This document shows, piece by piece, positions 56,729 to 64,000 of a stretch of DNA of 64,000 nucleotides. The first letter of the stretch is position 1. The number at the start of each line of letters is the position of its first letter. Source of the DNA: Accumulibacter sp. (GTDB lineage: Bacteria; Pseudomonadota; Gammaproteobacteria; Burkholderiales; Rhodocyclaceae); the NCBI RefSeq assembly GCF_029255125.1, contig NZ_JAPUVR010000102.1, positions 1 through 64,000 on the forward strand. Reading direction: 5' to 3'. The notes beneath the pieces were generated by a model. The model did no database searches. It was not told where the DNA came from and saw only the letters and a program-made list of their open reading frames with translations. Position numbers and translations under genes: made by a program.

Positions 56729-57100
56729 ATGAAGCTGCAACTCGACCGCCCGGAAGGCCTGAACACGTTTACCGCGTACGGCGACGACTATGTCAGCGTG
56801 AACGGCGTGCGCTATCGATGCAATCTGCTCGTCCTGCCCGAGCACCTGATGCCGGACTGGAGCAGTGCGACCTCGGCTACCTTTTCGCTCGCCGACGGCG
56901 CAATCCTTGCCGGACTCGACGCCGAGATCGTCCTTCTTGGCACCGGCAAACAACTGCGTTTTCCGCCGCCTGACTTGCTGCAGCCGCTGATCGCGCAGCG
57001 CAAGGGACTCGAAGTGATGGATGTCCAGGCAGCCTGCCGAACCTACAACATCCTGCTCGGCGAAGGACGCAAGGTGGCGGCCGCCTTGTTCCTCGTCTGA
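56729..57100 (+). CDS. Mth938-like domain protein (DUF498)
   Basis: 123-aa protein with the compact alpha/beta Mth938 fold: VSVNGVRYRCNLLVLPEHL, DAEIVLLGTGKQLRFP and GLEVMDVQAACRTYNILLGEGRKVAAALFL are the conserved blocks when read in parts. Relatives include the mitochondrial complex I assembly factor NDUFAF3, but bacterial function is unknown. ATG 56729 (a TTG directly before it is also possible). Divergent from alaC. Confidence 0.88.
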   Translation: MKLQLDRPEGLNTFTAYGDDYVSVNGVRYRCNLLVLPEHLMPDWSSATSATFSLADGAILAGLDAEIVLLGTGKQLRFPPPDLLQPLIAQRKGLEVMDVQAACRTYNILLGEGRKVAAALFLV

Positions 57101-57148
57101 GCAATGCGGGCGTGCTCGGCGCAGAATTCGCGCAACAGCCGAAAAACA

Positions 57149-57170
57149 AAGGCGGCCATCCGGCCGCCTT
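57149..57170 (-). terminator. Terminator of the BI-1 gene
   Basis: Nine-base perfect stem AAGGCGGCC / GGCCGCCTT with a four-base loop. On the minus strand it is followed by TTTGTTTTTC, a good T-tract, 26 bases past the stop of the BI-1 gene. It can also act on the plus strand for the Mth938-like gene. Confidence 0.75.
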
Positions 57171-57195
57171 CGGCAAGTCCACAAGCGGACTTTGT

Positions 57196-57897
57196 TCAGT
57201 CGCGATCGCCGCTAAAGAACATCAGCAAATTCAGCAAGCTGACAAAGACGTTGTAGATGTCCAGATAGACTGCCAGCGTCGCCGAAATGTAGTTGTCCTC
57301 GCCGCCGTTAACGATCCGGCTGATGTCATACAGAATGTACGCCGAGAAAACCAGGACGGCGACCGCCGAAATGGTCAGCGACAGGGCCGGAATCTGGAAG
57401 AAGATGTTGCCCAGCGCGGCGAGCAGAACGACGATCATGCCGACGAACAGGAACTTGCCGAGAAAGCTGAAATCGCGCTTGCTCACCGTCGCCACGCCGG
57501 CCAGCGCAAAGAAGATCACGCCAGTCCCGCCGGCTGCCATCGCGATCAGCGAACCGCCATTGCTGAAGCCAAGCGCGACCTGCAGGATGCGCGAAAGCAT
57601 CAGCCCCATGAAGAAGGTGAAGCCGAGCAGCAGCACGACGCCCATGCCGCTATTCTTCGTCCGCTCGATTCCCCACATGAAGCCGAAGGCGATGCCCAGG
57701 AAGAGCAGGAAGGACATCAACGGGCTGCCGGCGAGGAAGGAGAACTTCAACTGGACGCCAGCGACGGCGCCGATCACCGTCGGCAGCATGCTCAGTGCGA
57801 GCAGCATGAATGTATTGCGCAACACGTTGTTGCGCTGAACGGCAAGATCCAGACTTGACTGATGGCTTACTTGATACGGTTGATACTGCGGTTGCAT
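57196..57897 (-). CDS. Bax inhibitor-1/YccA family membrane protein
   Basis: 233-aa protein with seven TM helices (from about residue 25 to the end) of the TMBIM family, thought to be pH-sensitive Ca2+ leak channels; E. coli YccA interacts with FtsH. N-terminus MQPQYQPYQVSHQSSLDLA, later VFSAYILYDISRIVNGGEDNYI and AVYLDIYNVFVSLLNLLMFF are typical. ATG 57897 with a strong GGAGGA seven bases upstream. Confidence 0.94.
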   Translation of the reverse strand: MQPQYQPYQVSHQSSLDLAVQRNNVLRNTFMLLALSMLPTVIGAVAGVQLKFSFLAGSPLMSFLLFLGIAFGFMWGIERTKNSGMGVVLLLGFTFFMGLMLSRILQVALGFSNGGSLIAMAAGGTGVIFFALAGVATVSKRDFSFLGKFLFVGMIVVLLAALGNIFFQIPALSLTISAVAVLVFSAYILYDISRIVNGGEDNYISATLAVYLDIYNVFVSLLNLLMFFSGDRD

Positions 57898-58111
57898 GGT
57901 GTTCCTCCTGTGCAAGGGAAGTGCGATTACGCCCCTAAGACTAGCCAATTCCGGCAAAAGTTTCAATCGCCATCGTCGCTCGATGAGGCTAACAGCGCTG
58001 CTGCGCGGTACGCCTGAGAGCCCGCTCCTGCATCTCATGCTATCATCCGTCGCGCCCGACGGTCAGCCACGAGGCCAGCAGCGAGACCAGCGCGATCCAT
58101 CAGCGCGTGGC

Positions 58112-58158
58112 GCGAGCGTAGCAGAATGGTCGATTGCACCGACCTTGAGAAGCGTAAA
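58112..58158 (+). pseudogene. Decayed partial copy of tRNA-Ser
   Basis: The stretch from 58121 to 58154 matches bases 58177-58210 of the intact tRNA-Ser at 29 of 34 positions, covering the D arm and anticodon loop (TTGAGA against TTGAAA). The anticodon stem is broken by substitutions and the variable and T arms are absent, so it cannot fold as a tRNA. It lies 56 bases upstream of the real gene and is probably within its precursor if TATCAT at 58041-58046 is the -10 element. Confidence 0.6.
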
Positions 58159-58167
58159 GTGGTTGCA

Positions 58168-58255
58168 GGAAGCTTGGCAGAGTGGTCGATTGCACCGGTC
58201 TTGAAAACCGGCATACCGTAAGGTATCCAGGGTTCGAATCCCTGAGCTTCCGCCA
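58168..58255 (+). tRNA. tRNA-Ser(TGA)
   Basis: 88-base tRNA with encoded CCA. Acceptor stem GGAAGCT/AGCTTCC, D-loop with GGTCGATT, anticodon stem CCGGT/ACCGG with loop CTTGAAA (anticodon TGA), a long class II variable arm TACCGTAAGGTA, and T arm CAGGG TTCGAAT CCCTG. All stems pair fully. Confidence 0.97.
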
Positions 58256-58728
58256 ATAAGATAATAGGCCTATGTATTTCCGGGCGGGGCAAGACGGGTC
58301 ACGCAGGGCGTCTGGTGGAGCCCGCGCCGGGCTCGCATCAGCGGTGCTCAACTGCGAGAGCAGGTGTCGAGGCGACTTCCGCGGAAACCCCTAGCCTCGC
58401 CCTACGTTCCAGGCGTGGTCCATGCACTCGGCGTGCTTCGATCGCCTTCCCGCAAGCAAGCGGCGCGCTGTTACGCGCCGTGTTCGGCGCTGGCTGGAAC
58501 AGCGAGACCACGACCCCTCTGTTGGCGTGACGCCGGCATACGGGGAGATGTGCGCACGCACGTGTGGGCGACGCTCTTCACCGTCGTGCACGGCGAACAC
58601 GACGCCAGGCCACCTTCGCACGACAAGCGGGGTCGAGAAGCGCGAACGTCCAGCCGCGGATTGCGGCTCGTCTTTCCAGGCGCAGATCGTTGCATGCTTG
58701 TCGTCGCGCCGCCTGAACGATGGAAGAG
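58256..58728. other. Gene-free stretch between tRNA-Ser and relA
   Basis: 473 bases on the 3' side of the tRNA. Open frames cover it on both strands, but none has a good start with ribosome site or recognisable family content. TAAGATAATAGG just after the tRNA is AT-rich relative to its surroundings. Sites 3' of tRNA-Ser are frequent targets of integrases, but no integrase or direct repeat of the tRNA end was seen. Confidence 0.4.
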
Positions 58729-60954
58729 TCAGGCGCGGCGTACCTCGACGACGCCGGGAACCTCGTGCAGCAAGGCCAGCGTACGGTTGAGCTGGGCGAT
58801 GCTGCCGACTTCGGCGGTAAAGCCCATGCGGGCCTGGCCCTGGCGCGAGAGCGTGTTGACCGCAATCAGGTTGATCTTCTCGCGCGACAGCACATCGGAG
58901 ACATCGCGCAGCAGCCCTTGCCGGTCGCGCGCTTCGATCACGATATCGACCGCAAATACGCCGTCGGCCTTGGTTCCCCAACTCGTCTCGATGACGCGTT
59001 CCGGGTGCATGTTGCGCATGTTCTCGAAGTTGCTGCAGTCGACGCGGTGCACCGAAACGCCGCGCCCGCGCGTGACGAAGCCGACGATCGGGTCGGGCGG
59101 CACCGGTTTGCAGCAGCGCGCGAGTTGGGTCAGCAGGCGATCGACGCCGACGATCAGTATGCCCTTCTCGGCCACATCGCTGTCGCGCTGCTCGCGCACC
59201 GCCAGTTCGTCGGCCGCCTGCTCCTCGGGCGCCGTCTCGCCGCCGCGCAGTGCGGCCTGCAACTGGCGCAGGCTGACCTTGGCGCGCGCCAGGGCAATGA
59301 ACAGGTCGTCCGCCTGGGCAAAGCCGAGCCGCGTTGCCAGGTCGTCGATGCTGAATCCGCTCTGGCCCAGGCGCTGCAGCTCGCGGCCGACGATGGCGCG
59401 GCCTTCGGCCAGCGTCTCTTCCTGCGCCACGGCGGCAAACCACTGGCGTACCTTGACCCGCGAGCGATGCGTGAACAGATAGCCAAGCTGCGGGTTGAGC
59501 CAATCGCGTGAGGGTCCGCCATACTTGGCGAGGACGATCTCGACGCGCTGTCCGGTGGCCAGTTGTGTATTGAGCGGAACGAGTGCGCCGTCTACCTTGG
59601 CGCCGCGGCAGCGATGCCCGATGTCGGTATGCACGCGGTAAGCGAAATCGACCGGCGTTGCACCCCGCGGCAGGTCGATTACCCGACCCTGCGGGGTAAG
59701 GACGTAGACCGTCTCGTCGAACGCTGCCTGCTTGTAGTGTCTGATCCAGTCCGACGAATCGGCCACCTCGTCGCGCCAGACGATCAACTGTCGCAGCCTT
59801 GCGATCTTCTCGTCGTAACGGTCCTCGGGCGACGCGCGCCCGCCTTCCTTGTAACGCCAGTGCGCGGCGACGCCAAGTTCGGCGTGCCGATGCATGTCGC
59901 GCGTGCGAATCTGAACCTCCAGCGCGCGACCGTCCGGGCAATGCACCGCGGTGTGCAGCGAGCGGTAGTCGTTGCCCTTCGGATGCGCGATATAGTCGTC
60001 GAACTCGTGGGCGATCGGCGACCAGATGTGGTGCACGATGCTGAGCGCCGTGTAGCAGTCCTTGACCTCGTCGACGATCACGCGCAGCGCCCGCACATCG
60101 TATACCTGTGAGAAATCGACCGCCTTGCGGCGCATCTTGTTCCAGATGCTGTAGATGTGCTTCGGGCGGCCAGACACCTCGGCGTTCAGCACGCCGGCCG
60201 CGGCCAGCTCGCTTTTCAGGCGATTGGTCGCTTGGCTGATGAAGAGTTCGCGCTCGCCGCGCTTCTCGTCCAGATGACGGGCAATGTCCTTGTAGATCTC
60301 GGGGTGGAGGAAACGGAAGGCCAGGTCTTCCAGTTCCCACTTCAGCTCCCAGACGCCGAGCCGGTTGGCCAGCGGCGAATAGAGCTCGAGCGTCTCGCGC
60401 GCAACCGGTACGCGCAAGTCGTCGGGTTCGGCGGCAAAGTGGCGCAAGGTCTGCGTTCGCGAAGCCAGGCGGAGGAGGACGACGCGAATATCCTCGACGG
60501 TAGCGAGCAGCATCTTGCGTAGAATCTCGACCTGCGCCTTCGTTTCCTGCGCGTTCTTCTCGCTACTCGTCGCCGCTTGCGCGGCGAAGCCGCGCGCAAT
60601 CGGCCGCAGCCGGTTGAGCCGCGAGATCCCGTCGACCAGTCGGGCGACGCCGCTACCGAAATCCGCTTCGAGCAACGCCACGCCACGTTCGAGCCAGGCC
60701 GGTACGGCAAAGAGCAAGGCGGCGACACGTGCATCGGCGTCGAGCTTCAGGCCGGCGACGATCAGCGCCATCCCCAGTGCGTGATCCCAGACTCCCTCAT
60801 CGCTTCCCAGGCGACGGTCGTCGTACACCGCTTGCGCCAGGTCGACCGCCTGGCGCAAGCGGGCTACGTCGTCCGCCGCCAGTCCTTCGGCGAGTGTCTG
60901 GAGAGAGTGTTCAAGGTCGCTCTGCGCGGCGACCGAGTGCGTAACGGAGACCAT
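58729..60954 (-). CDS. relA: GTP pyrophosphokinase RelA (synthetase-only type)
   Basis: Makes (p)ppGpp on stalled ribosomes; 741 aa from ATG 60954. The N-terminal HD region (about residues 20-150) lacks the HD and ED residues of a hydrolase (ALLFAVPAWLERG in place of HDxxED). The synthetase domain (about 215-355) holds GRPKHIYSIWNKM, YDVRALRVIV and the E-x-D-D form HEFDDYIAHPKGNDYRSLHT at about residue 317, the form of monofunctional RelA. TGS (TPQGRVIDLPRGATPVDFAY), zinc-finger-like (RCCKPVPPDPIVGFVTRGRG) and C-terminal ACT domains follow. A TTG at 60978 is a less likely start. Confidence 0.95.
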   Translation of the reverse strand: MVSVTHSVAAQSDLEHSLQTLAEGLAADDVARLRQAVDLAQAVYDDRRLGSDEGVWDHALGMALIVAGLKLDADARVAALLFAVPAWLERGVALLEADFGSGVARLVDGISRLNRLRPIARGFAAQAATSSEKNAQETKAQVEILRKMLLATVEDIRVVLLRLASRTQTLRHFAAEPDDLRVPVARETLELYSPLANRLGVWELKWELEDLAFRFLHPEIYKDIARHLDEKRGERELFISQATNRLKSELAAAGVLNAEVSGRPKHIYSIWNKMRRKAVDFSQVYDVRALRVIVDEVKDCYTALSIVHHIWSPIAHEFDDYIAHPKGNDYRSLHTAVHCPDGRALEVQIRTRDMHRHAELGVAAHWRYKEGGRASPEDRYDEKIARLRQLIVWRDEVADSSDWIRHYKQAAFDETVYVLTPQGRVIDLPRGATPVDFAYRVHTDIGHRCRGAKVDGALVPLNTQLATGQRVEIVLAKYGGPSRDWLNPQLGYLFTHRSRVKVRQWFAAVAQEETLAEGRAIVGRELQRLGQSGFSIDDLATRLGFAQADDLFIALARAKVSLRQLQAALRGGETAPEEQAADELAVREQRDSDVAEKGILIVGVDRLLTQLARCCKPVPPDPIVGFVTRGRGVSVHRVDCSNFENMRNMHPERVIETSWGTKADGVFAVDIVIEARDRQGLLRDVSDVLSREKINLIAVNTLSRQGQARMGFTAEVGSIAQLNRTLALLHEVPGVVEVRRA

Positions 60955-60960
60955 TGGACG

Positions 60961-60966
60961 ATTATA
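60961..60966 (-). promoter_or_regulatory. TATAAT element just upstream of relA
   Basis: A perfect TATAAT on the minus strand ends seven bases before the relA ATG. If used as a -10 element the transcript would start at or next to the ATG, a leaderless mRNA. No good -35 is seen at 16-18 bases, so this may be chance. Confidence 0.3.
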
Positions 60967-61110
60967 CGGGCTCGGCAAGCGTTATATTCTGACCCAGAGC
61001 AATCCATAAACGCCCGGCCGTCGGTGGCGCGCGCTTCGCTGCCGGCGTTTTCCGGCACCCCGCTCAGGCATAATGCGCCCTTTGCCGCCTCTGCCTGCCG
61101 GCCACCCACG

Positions 61111-62013
61111 ATGCTCGACCGCTTGCGTCACCCTTACTTGTTGCTCGCGCTGACGACGCTCTTCTGGTCGGGCAACATGGTGCTCGGGCGAGCCCTGCGC
61201 GGCCAGGTGCCGCCGCTCACCCTCGCCTTCTGGCGTTGGGCAATCGCTTTCCTGCTCGTCCTGCCGCTTGCCTTGCCGCACTTGCGGCAGCAGTGGCCGC
61301 TGTTGCGCCACGCCTGGCCGGCGGTCGTCATCCTCGGCCTGCTCGGCGTCGGCGGCTACAACACGCTGGCCTATATCGGTCTCAACTACACGCCGGCGAC
61401 CAACGCCGTCCTGATCAACTCGTTCATCCCGATCGCCACGATCACCCTCTCCTGGGCGCTGCTGAAGAAGCGCCTGCAGCGCGTCGAATGGCTTGGCGTC
61501 CTGGTCTCGTTCGTCGGCGTCACCAGCATCGTCTGTCGCGGCGACCTGCAGACGCTCGCCACACTGAGCCCGAACGTCGGCGACTTGTGGATGCTGGGCG
61601 CGGTCTTCACCTGGGCACTCTACACCATCGGCCTGCAGTGGCGCCCGGCCGGGGTAGACCCGATGCTGCTGCTCGCCGCCCTGACCGGCGTCGGCCTGTG
61701 CCTCCTCGCTCCGGCCTATGCCTGGGAGCTTGCCCAGGGGCGGACGATCGTCGTCTCTGCCGGATCGCTCGCCGGCATTGCCTACACCGGAATCTTTCCC
61801 GGCTTTCTCGGCTATGTCTTCTACAACCGTGCGGTGGGCGAAGTGGGTGCCAATCGGGCCAGCCTTTTCCTGCACCTGATGCCGGTGTTTGGCACCGTCC
61901 TTTCCGCGATCTTTCTGGGCGAACTCCCGCAAGCCTACCACGCCGTCGGCATCGCCTTGATTTTCATTGGAATCTATCTGACGACGATTTTTCCCCAGAC
62001 GAAACGCCGATGA
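61111..62013 (+). CDS. EamA/DMT family transporter
   Basis: 300-aa drug/metabolite transporter with ten predicted TM helices in two EamA repeats (LLLALTTLFWSGNMVLGRAL at the start; LWMLGAVFTWALYTIGLQW for the second). Family members export amino acids, metabolites or toxic compounds; substrate unknown. ATG 61111. Its stop overlaps the start of the MtfA-type gene (ATGA). Confidence 0.9.
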   Translation: MLDRLRHPYLLLALTTLFWSGNMVLGRALRGQVPPLTLAFWRWAIAFLLVLPLALPHLRQQWPLLRHAWPAVVILGLLGVGGYNTLAYIGLNYTPATNAVLINSFIPIATITLSWALLKKRLQRVEWLGVLVSFVGVTSIVCRGDLQTLATLSPNVGDLWMLGAVFTWALYTIGLQWRPAGVDPMLLLAALTGVGLCLLAPAYAWELAQGRTIVVSAGSLAGIAYTGIFPGFLGYVFYNRAVGEVGANRASLFLHLMPVFGTVLSAIFLGELPQAYHAVGIALIFIGIYLTTIFPQTKRR

Positions 62014-62819
62014 TCGATAAGCTTCTTGCCTGGTGGCGCAACCGCCCGCTCACCGCCCCCATCCCTGACGGCGTCTGGCAGCGCGTCGTCGGCTCGCTGC
62101 CCTTCCTCGCCGCATTGAGCGCCGAAGAGCAGGCGCGCTTGCGTCGGCTGGCGCGTGAATTCCTCTCGAAAAAGGAATTCACACCGGTCGGCGGCGTCGT
62201 CCTCAACGACGAGATGTGCGTCTCGATCGCTGCGCAAGGCTGCCTGCCGATCCTCGAACTCGGCCTGGACTACTACCGCGGCTGGGTCGGGATGATCGTC
62301 TATCCCGATGAATTCGTCATCCCGCGCAGCATCGAAGATGAATTCGGCGTCGTTCACGAGTACGACGAACGTGCTTCGGGTGAAGCCTGGAGCGGTGGCC
62401 CGCTGCTGATTTCCTGGCGCGACGCACAGATGGCTGGCAGCGGTTACAACGTCGTCATCCACGAGTTCGCGCACAAGCTCGACATGCTGAGCGGCGAAGC
62501 CGATGGCGTTCCACCGCTGCCCGCCGGTCTGCCACGCGCCGAATGGGAAGGCGTCTTGCTTGCCGCCTACGAAGACTTCGCGGCACGCGTCGAGGCGGTT
62601 CGGGACAACGTCGCCGAGCTGCCGTTCGACGCCTACGCGGCGGAAAACCGCGGCGAGTTCTTCGCCGTCATGAGCGAGGCTTTTTTCGAAACACCGCTCG
62701 TCCTGCGCGCCGAATATCCTGCGCTTTACGCCCAACTCACCGCTTTCTACCGGCAGAACCCGGCAGCCCGTAGCGCTGCCAGTGCCAGCGGTACGGCGTC
62801 CGATTGCGCTTATAATTGA
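62010..62819 (+). CDS. mtfA: Zinc-dependent peptidase, MtfA (M90) family
   Basis: 269-aa cytosolic metallopeptidase. HEFAH zinc motif at residues 151-155, with Glu further on in EFFAVMSEAFFETP completing the site as in E. coli MtfA (265 aa), which binds the Mlc repressor and regulates the glucose PTS. N-terminal text LLAWWRNRPLTAPIPDGVW and EFVIPRSIEDEFGVVHE is conserved. ATG 62010 overlaps the upstream stop by four bases. Confidence 0.93.
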   Translation: MIDKLLAWWRNRPLTAPIPDGVWQRVVGSLPFLAALSAEEQARLRRLAREFLSKKEFTPVGGVVLNDEMCVSIAAQGCLPILELGLDYYRGWVGMIVYPDEFVIPRSIEDEFGVVHEYDERASGEAWSGGPLLISWRDAQMAGSGYNVVIHEFAHKLDMLSGEADGVPPLPAGLPRAEWEGVLLAAYEDFAARVEAVRDNVAELPFDAYAAENRGEFFAVMSEAFFETPLVLRAEYPALYAQLTAFYRQNPAARSAASASGTASDCAYN

Positions 62820-62929
62820 TCCATGACCGGTACAGACAACGACGAGCAGTGCAGGAAAGGTACGGACTGCGCCTGATTCGCCTCGTCCACCGCCAGCCCC
62901 CTTGCTTCCCAGCGTAGATGCGCGCGCAC

Positions 62930-64000
62930 ATGGCCCAGCAGACCCCGTACAGCGACAAGCGCTTCCTGATCCTCGACGACCAGGCGGAAATGCGCAGTTC
63001 GTTGCGCAGCCAGGTCGGCAGCCTGGGCTGCGAGCAGGTAACGACCGCCGCGTCGGTGCGCGACGCCCTGCAGAAACTCAGCGTCGGCAGCGTGGACGTG
63101 ATCCTCTGCGATTTCTATCTCGGCGGCGGCACCGATGGTCAGCAGTTCCTCGAGTACCTGCGCACCCGCCGGATCATCGGGCGCGGCGTGCTGTTCATCA
63201 TGGTCACGGCTGAAAAAGGCTATGAAAGCGTCGTTACTGCTGCCGAATGCCTGCCCGACGACTATCTGCTCAAACCGTTTACCGCCGATGCACTGCGCCA
63301 GCGCCTCGAGCGCCTGCTTGAGCGCAAGCGCCGCCTGGCGCGTATCGACCAGTTGCAGGATGCCGGCAACTGGATCGGCGCTGCCAGTGCCTGCGACGAA
63401 ATCATCGCCGCGCGCGACCGCTACCTGGTCGACGCCCTGCGCATCAAGGGCAACGCGCTGGTTCAGGCCCGGCAGGCGGACAACGCGATCGCCTTCTACC
63501 GCCAGGTTCTCAGCATGCGGCCGCTGCCCTGGGCGAAACTCGGTCTGGCGCGTGCGCTGCAGCAACAGGGCAGCGCTGAAGCGGCGAAGCAGGTTCTCGG
63601 CGAGTTGATCGACGCAGCGCCCAAGCTGACCGCCGCGTACGATCTGCTCGGCAAACTGCATCAGGACAGTGGCAACACCGACGCGGCAATCGAGATCCTC
63701 GACAAGGCGTGCCGCGTCGCACCAAATTCGCTTGCCCGCCAGCGCTCGATCGCCGCGGTCGCCGAGCAGAAGGGCGACTTCGCGCGCGTCGAACAGGCGC
63801 TTGGCCAGGTGATCAGGAAGACCCGCCACTCACCGCTACGCGAAACGGCAGACTTCGCCCGCCTCGGCAACGCTTACTGTGAAATGGGCGAGGCTGGCAA
63901 GGCGGTTGACCTGCTCGAAGAAGCGCGTGCAACTGGCAAGGAAGCTGCCGCCGATCCGCTGCTGGCGGCGGTCGAAGCGATTGCCCAGAAAAAGGCGGGA
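62930..64000 (+). CDS. Response regulator with TPR repeats (C-terminus cut by window edge)
   Basis: At least 357 residues, open to the end of the window. Residues 10-130 are a REC domain: acidic pair in FLILDDQ, phospho-Asp in VILCDFYLGGG, Thr in IMVTAEKG and Lys in LLKPFTAD. From about 140 on, TPR-like helical repeats (DNAIAFYRQVLSMRP, SAEAAKQVLGELIDAAP, NTDAAIEILDKACRVAP, AGKAVDLLEEARA). REC-TPR proteins act as phospho-dependent scaffolds. ATG 62930; an in-frame ATG at 62918 would add four residues. Neither has a clear ribosome site. Confidence 0.88.
   Translation, partial: MAQQTPYSDKRFLILDDQAEMRSSLRSQVGSLGCEQVTTAASVRDALQKLSVGSVDVILCDFYLGGGTDGQQFLEYLRTRRIIGRGVLFIMVTAEKGYESVVTAAECLPDDYLLKPFTADALRQRLERLLERKRRLARIDQLQDAGNWIGAASACDEIIAARDRYLVDALRIKGNALVQARQADNAIAFYRQVLSMRPLPWAKLGLARALQQQGSAEAAKQVLGELIDAAPKLTAAYDLLGKLHQDSGNTDAAIEILDKACRVAPNSLARQRSIAAVAEQKGDFARVEQALGQVIRKTRHSPLRETADFARLGNAYCEMGEAGKAVDLLEEARATGKEAAADPLLAAVEAIAQKKAG

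Noticed and set aside
58422-58790. 122-codon plus-strand frame after tRNA-Ser
   Set aside because: Arg/Cys/Ser-rich, overlaps the relA 3' end, and has no recognisable family; likely non-coding.
1-64000. CRISPR array, insertion sequence, prophage or defence island
   Set aside because: No regularly spaced repeats, transposase, integrase, phage structural or restriction genes were seen on either strand.

Overview
The window looks like chromosomal DNA of a high-GC betaproteobacterium, most plausibly a Rhodocyclales member of the Candidatus Accumulibacter type. This is inferred from gene content: polyphosphate kinase and exopolyphosphatase side by side, a complete glycogen turnover operon, a CYTH-CHAD polyphosphate-associated protein, a PEP-CTERM exported protein and many signalling proteins. 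I see no phage, insertion sequence, plasmid or CRISPR. Coding density is high and nearly everything is core or conserved accessory chromosome.

Layout. 1-3.8 kb (minus): cimA, leuC and leuD, for citramalate/leucine synthesis; leuD runs off the left edge. 4.0-11.7 kb (minus): glk-glgP-glgB-glgX, a tight glycogen operon ending at a hairpin. 11.9-14.7 kb (plus): an FAD-linked oxidase, then rfbA and rfbC, which overlap. 14.8-17.5 kb (minus): a two-TM potassium channel upstream of the CYTH-CHAD protein. 17.8-20.0 kb (plus): an EcsC-like protein and a diguanylate-cyclase-like protein with a broken signature. 20.1-22.6 kb (minus): an acyl-CoA synthetase and a crotonase with altered catalytic residues. 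22.6-27.6 kb (minus): ppx followed by an Mla-type lipid transport operon (permease, ATPase, MCE protein, lipoprotein). 27.9-35.2 kb (plus): ppk1, a NodU-type carbamoyltransferase, a DUF808 membrane protein and ilvBN. 35.3-37.2 kb (minus): bioB-bioC, divergent from comF. 38-40.6 kb (minus): pteridine reductase, ttcA and an FHA/cyclase-like protein. 40.8-42.8 kb (plus): a conserved hypothetical protein overlapping a MidA-type methyltransferase. 42.8-46.6 kb (minus): yebC overlapping a large REC-DUF3369-PAS-PAS-GGDEF-EAL protein. 46.8-49.2 kb: a HerA/YjgR ATPase and a PEP-CTERM protein. 49.3-52.0 kb: epmB divergent from efp-epmA, a complete EF-P modification set, followed by an MBL-fold hydrolase. 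52.8-56.6 kb (minus): alaC-alaA-hom. 56.7-58.3 kb: an Mth938-like protein, a BI-1 membrane protein and tRNA-Ser(TGA), which is preceded by a decayed partial copy of itself. 58.7-64 kb: relA (minus), then an EamA transporter, an MtfA-type peptidase and an open-ended REC-TPR protein (plus).

How the genes fit together. Three themes recur. The first is storage metabolism: glycogen synthesis and breakdown, polyphosphate synthesis and hydrolysis, and a polyphosphate-type CHAD protein next to a K+ channel. The second is branched-chain and alanine/threonine amino-acid synthesis, where cimA, leuCD and ilvBN together could give a threonine-independent isoleucine route. The third is signalling: RelA, one intact and one broken c-di-GMP enzyme, a broken class III cyclase fused to FHA, and a REC-TPR protein. 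The strongest leads are the K+ channel/CHAD pair, the catalytically altered signalling domains, non-ATG starts that look forced by the sequence, and the tRNA-Ser relic. I did not find an obviously new defence or mobile system.
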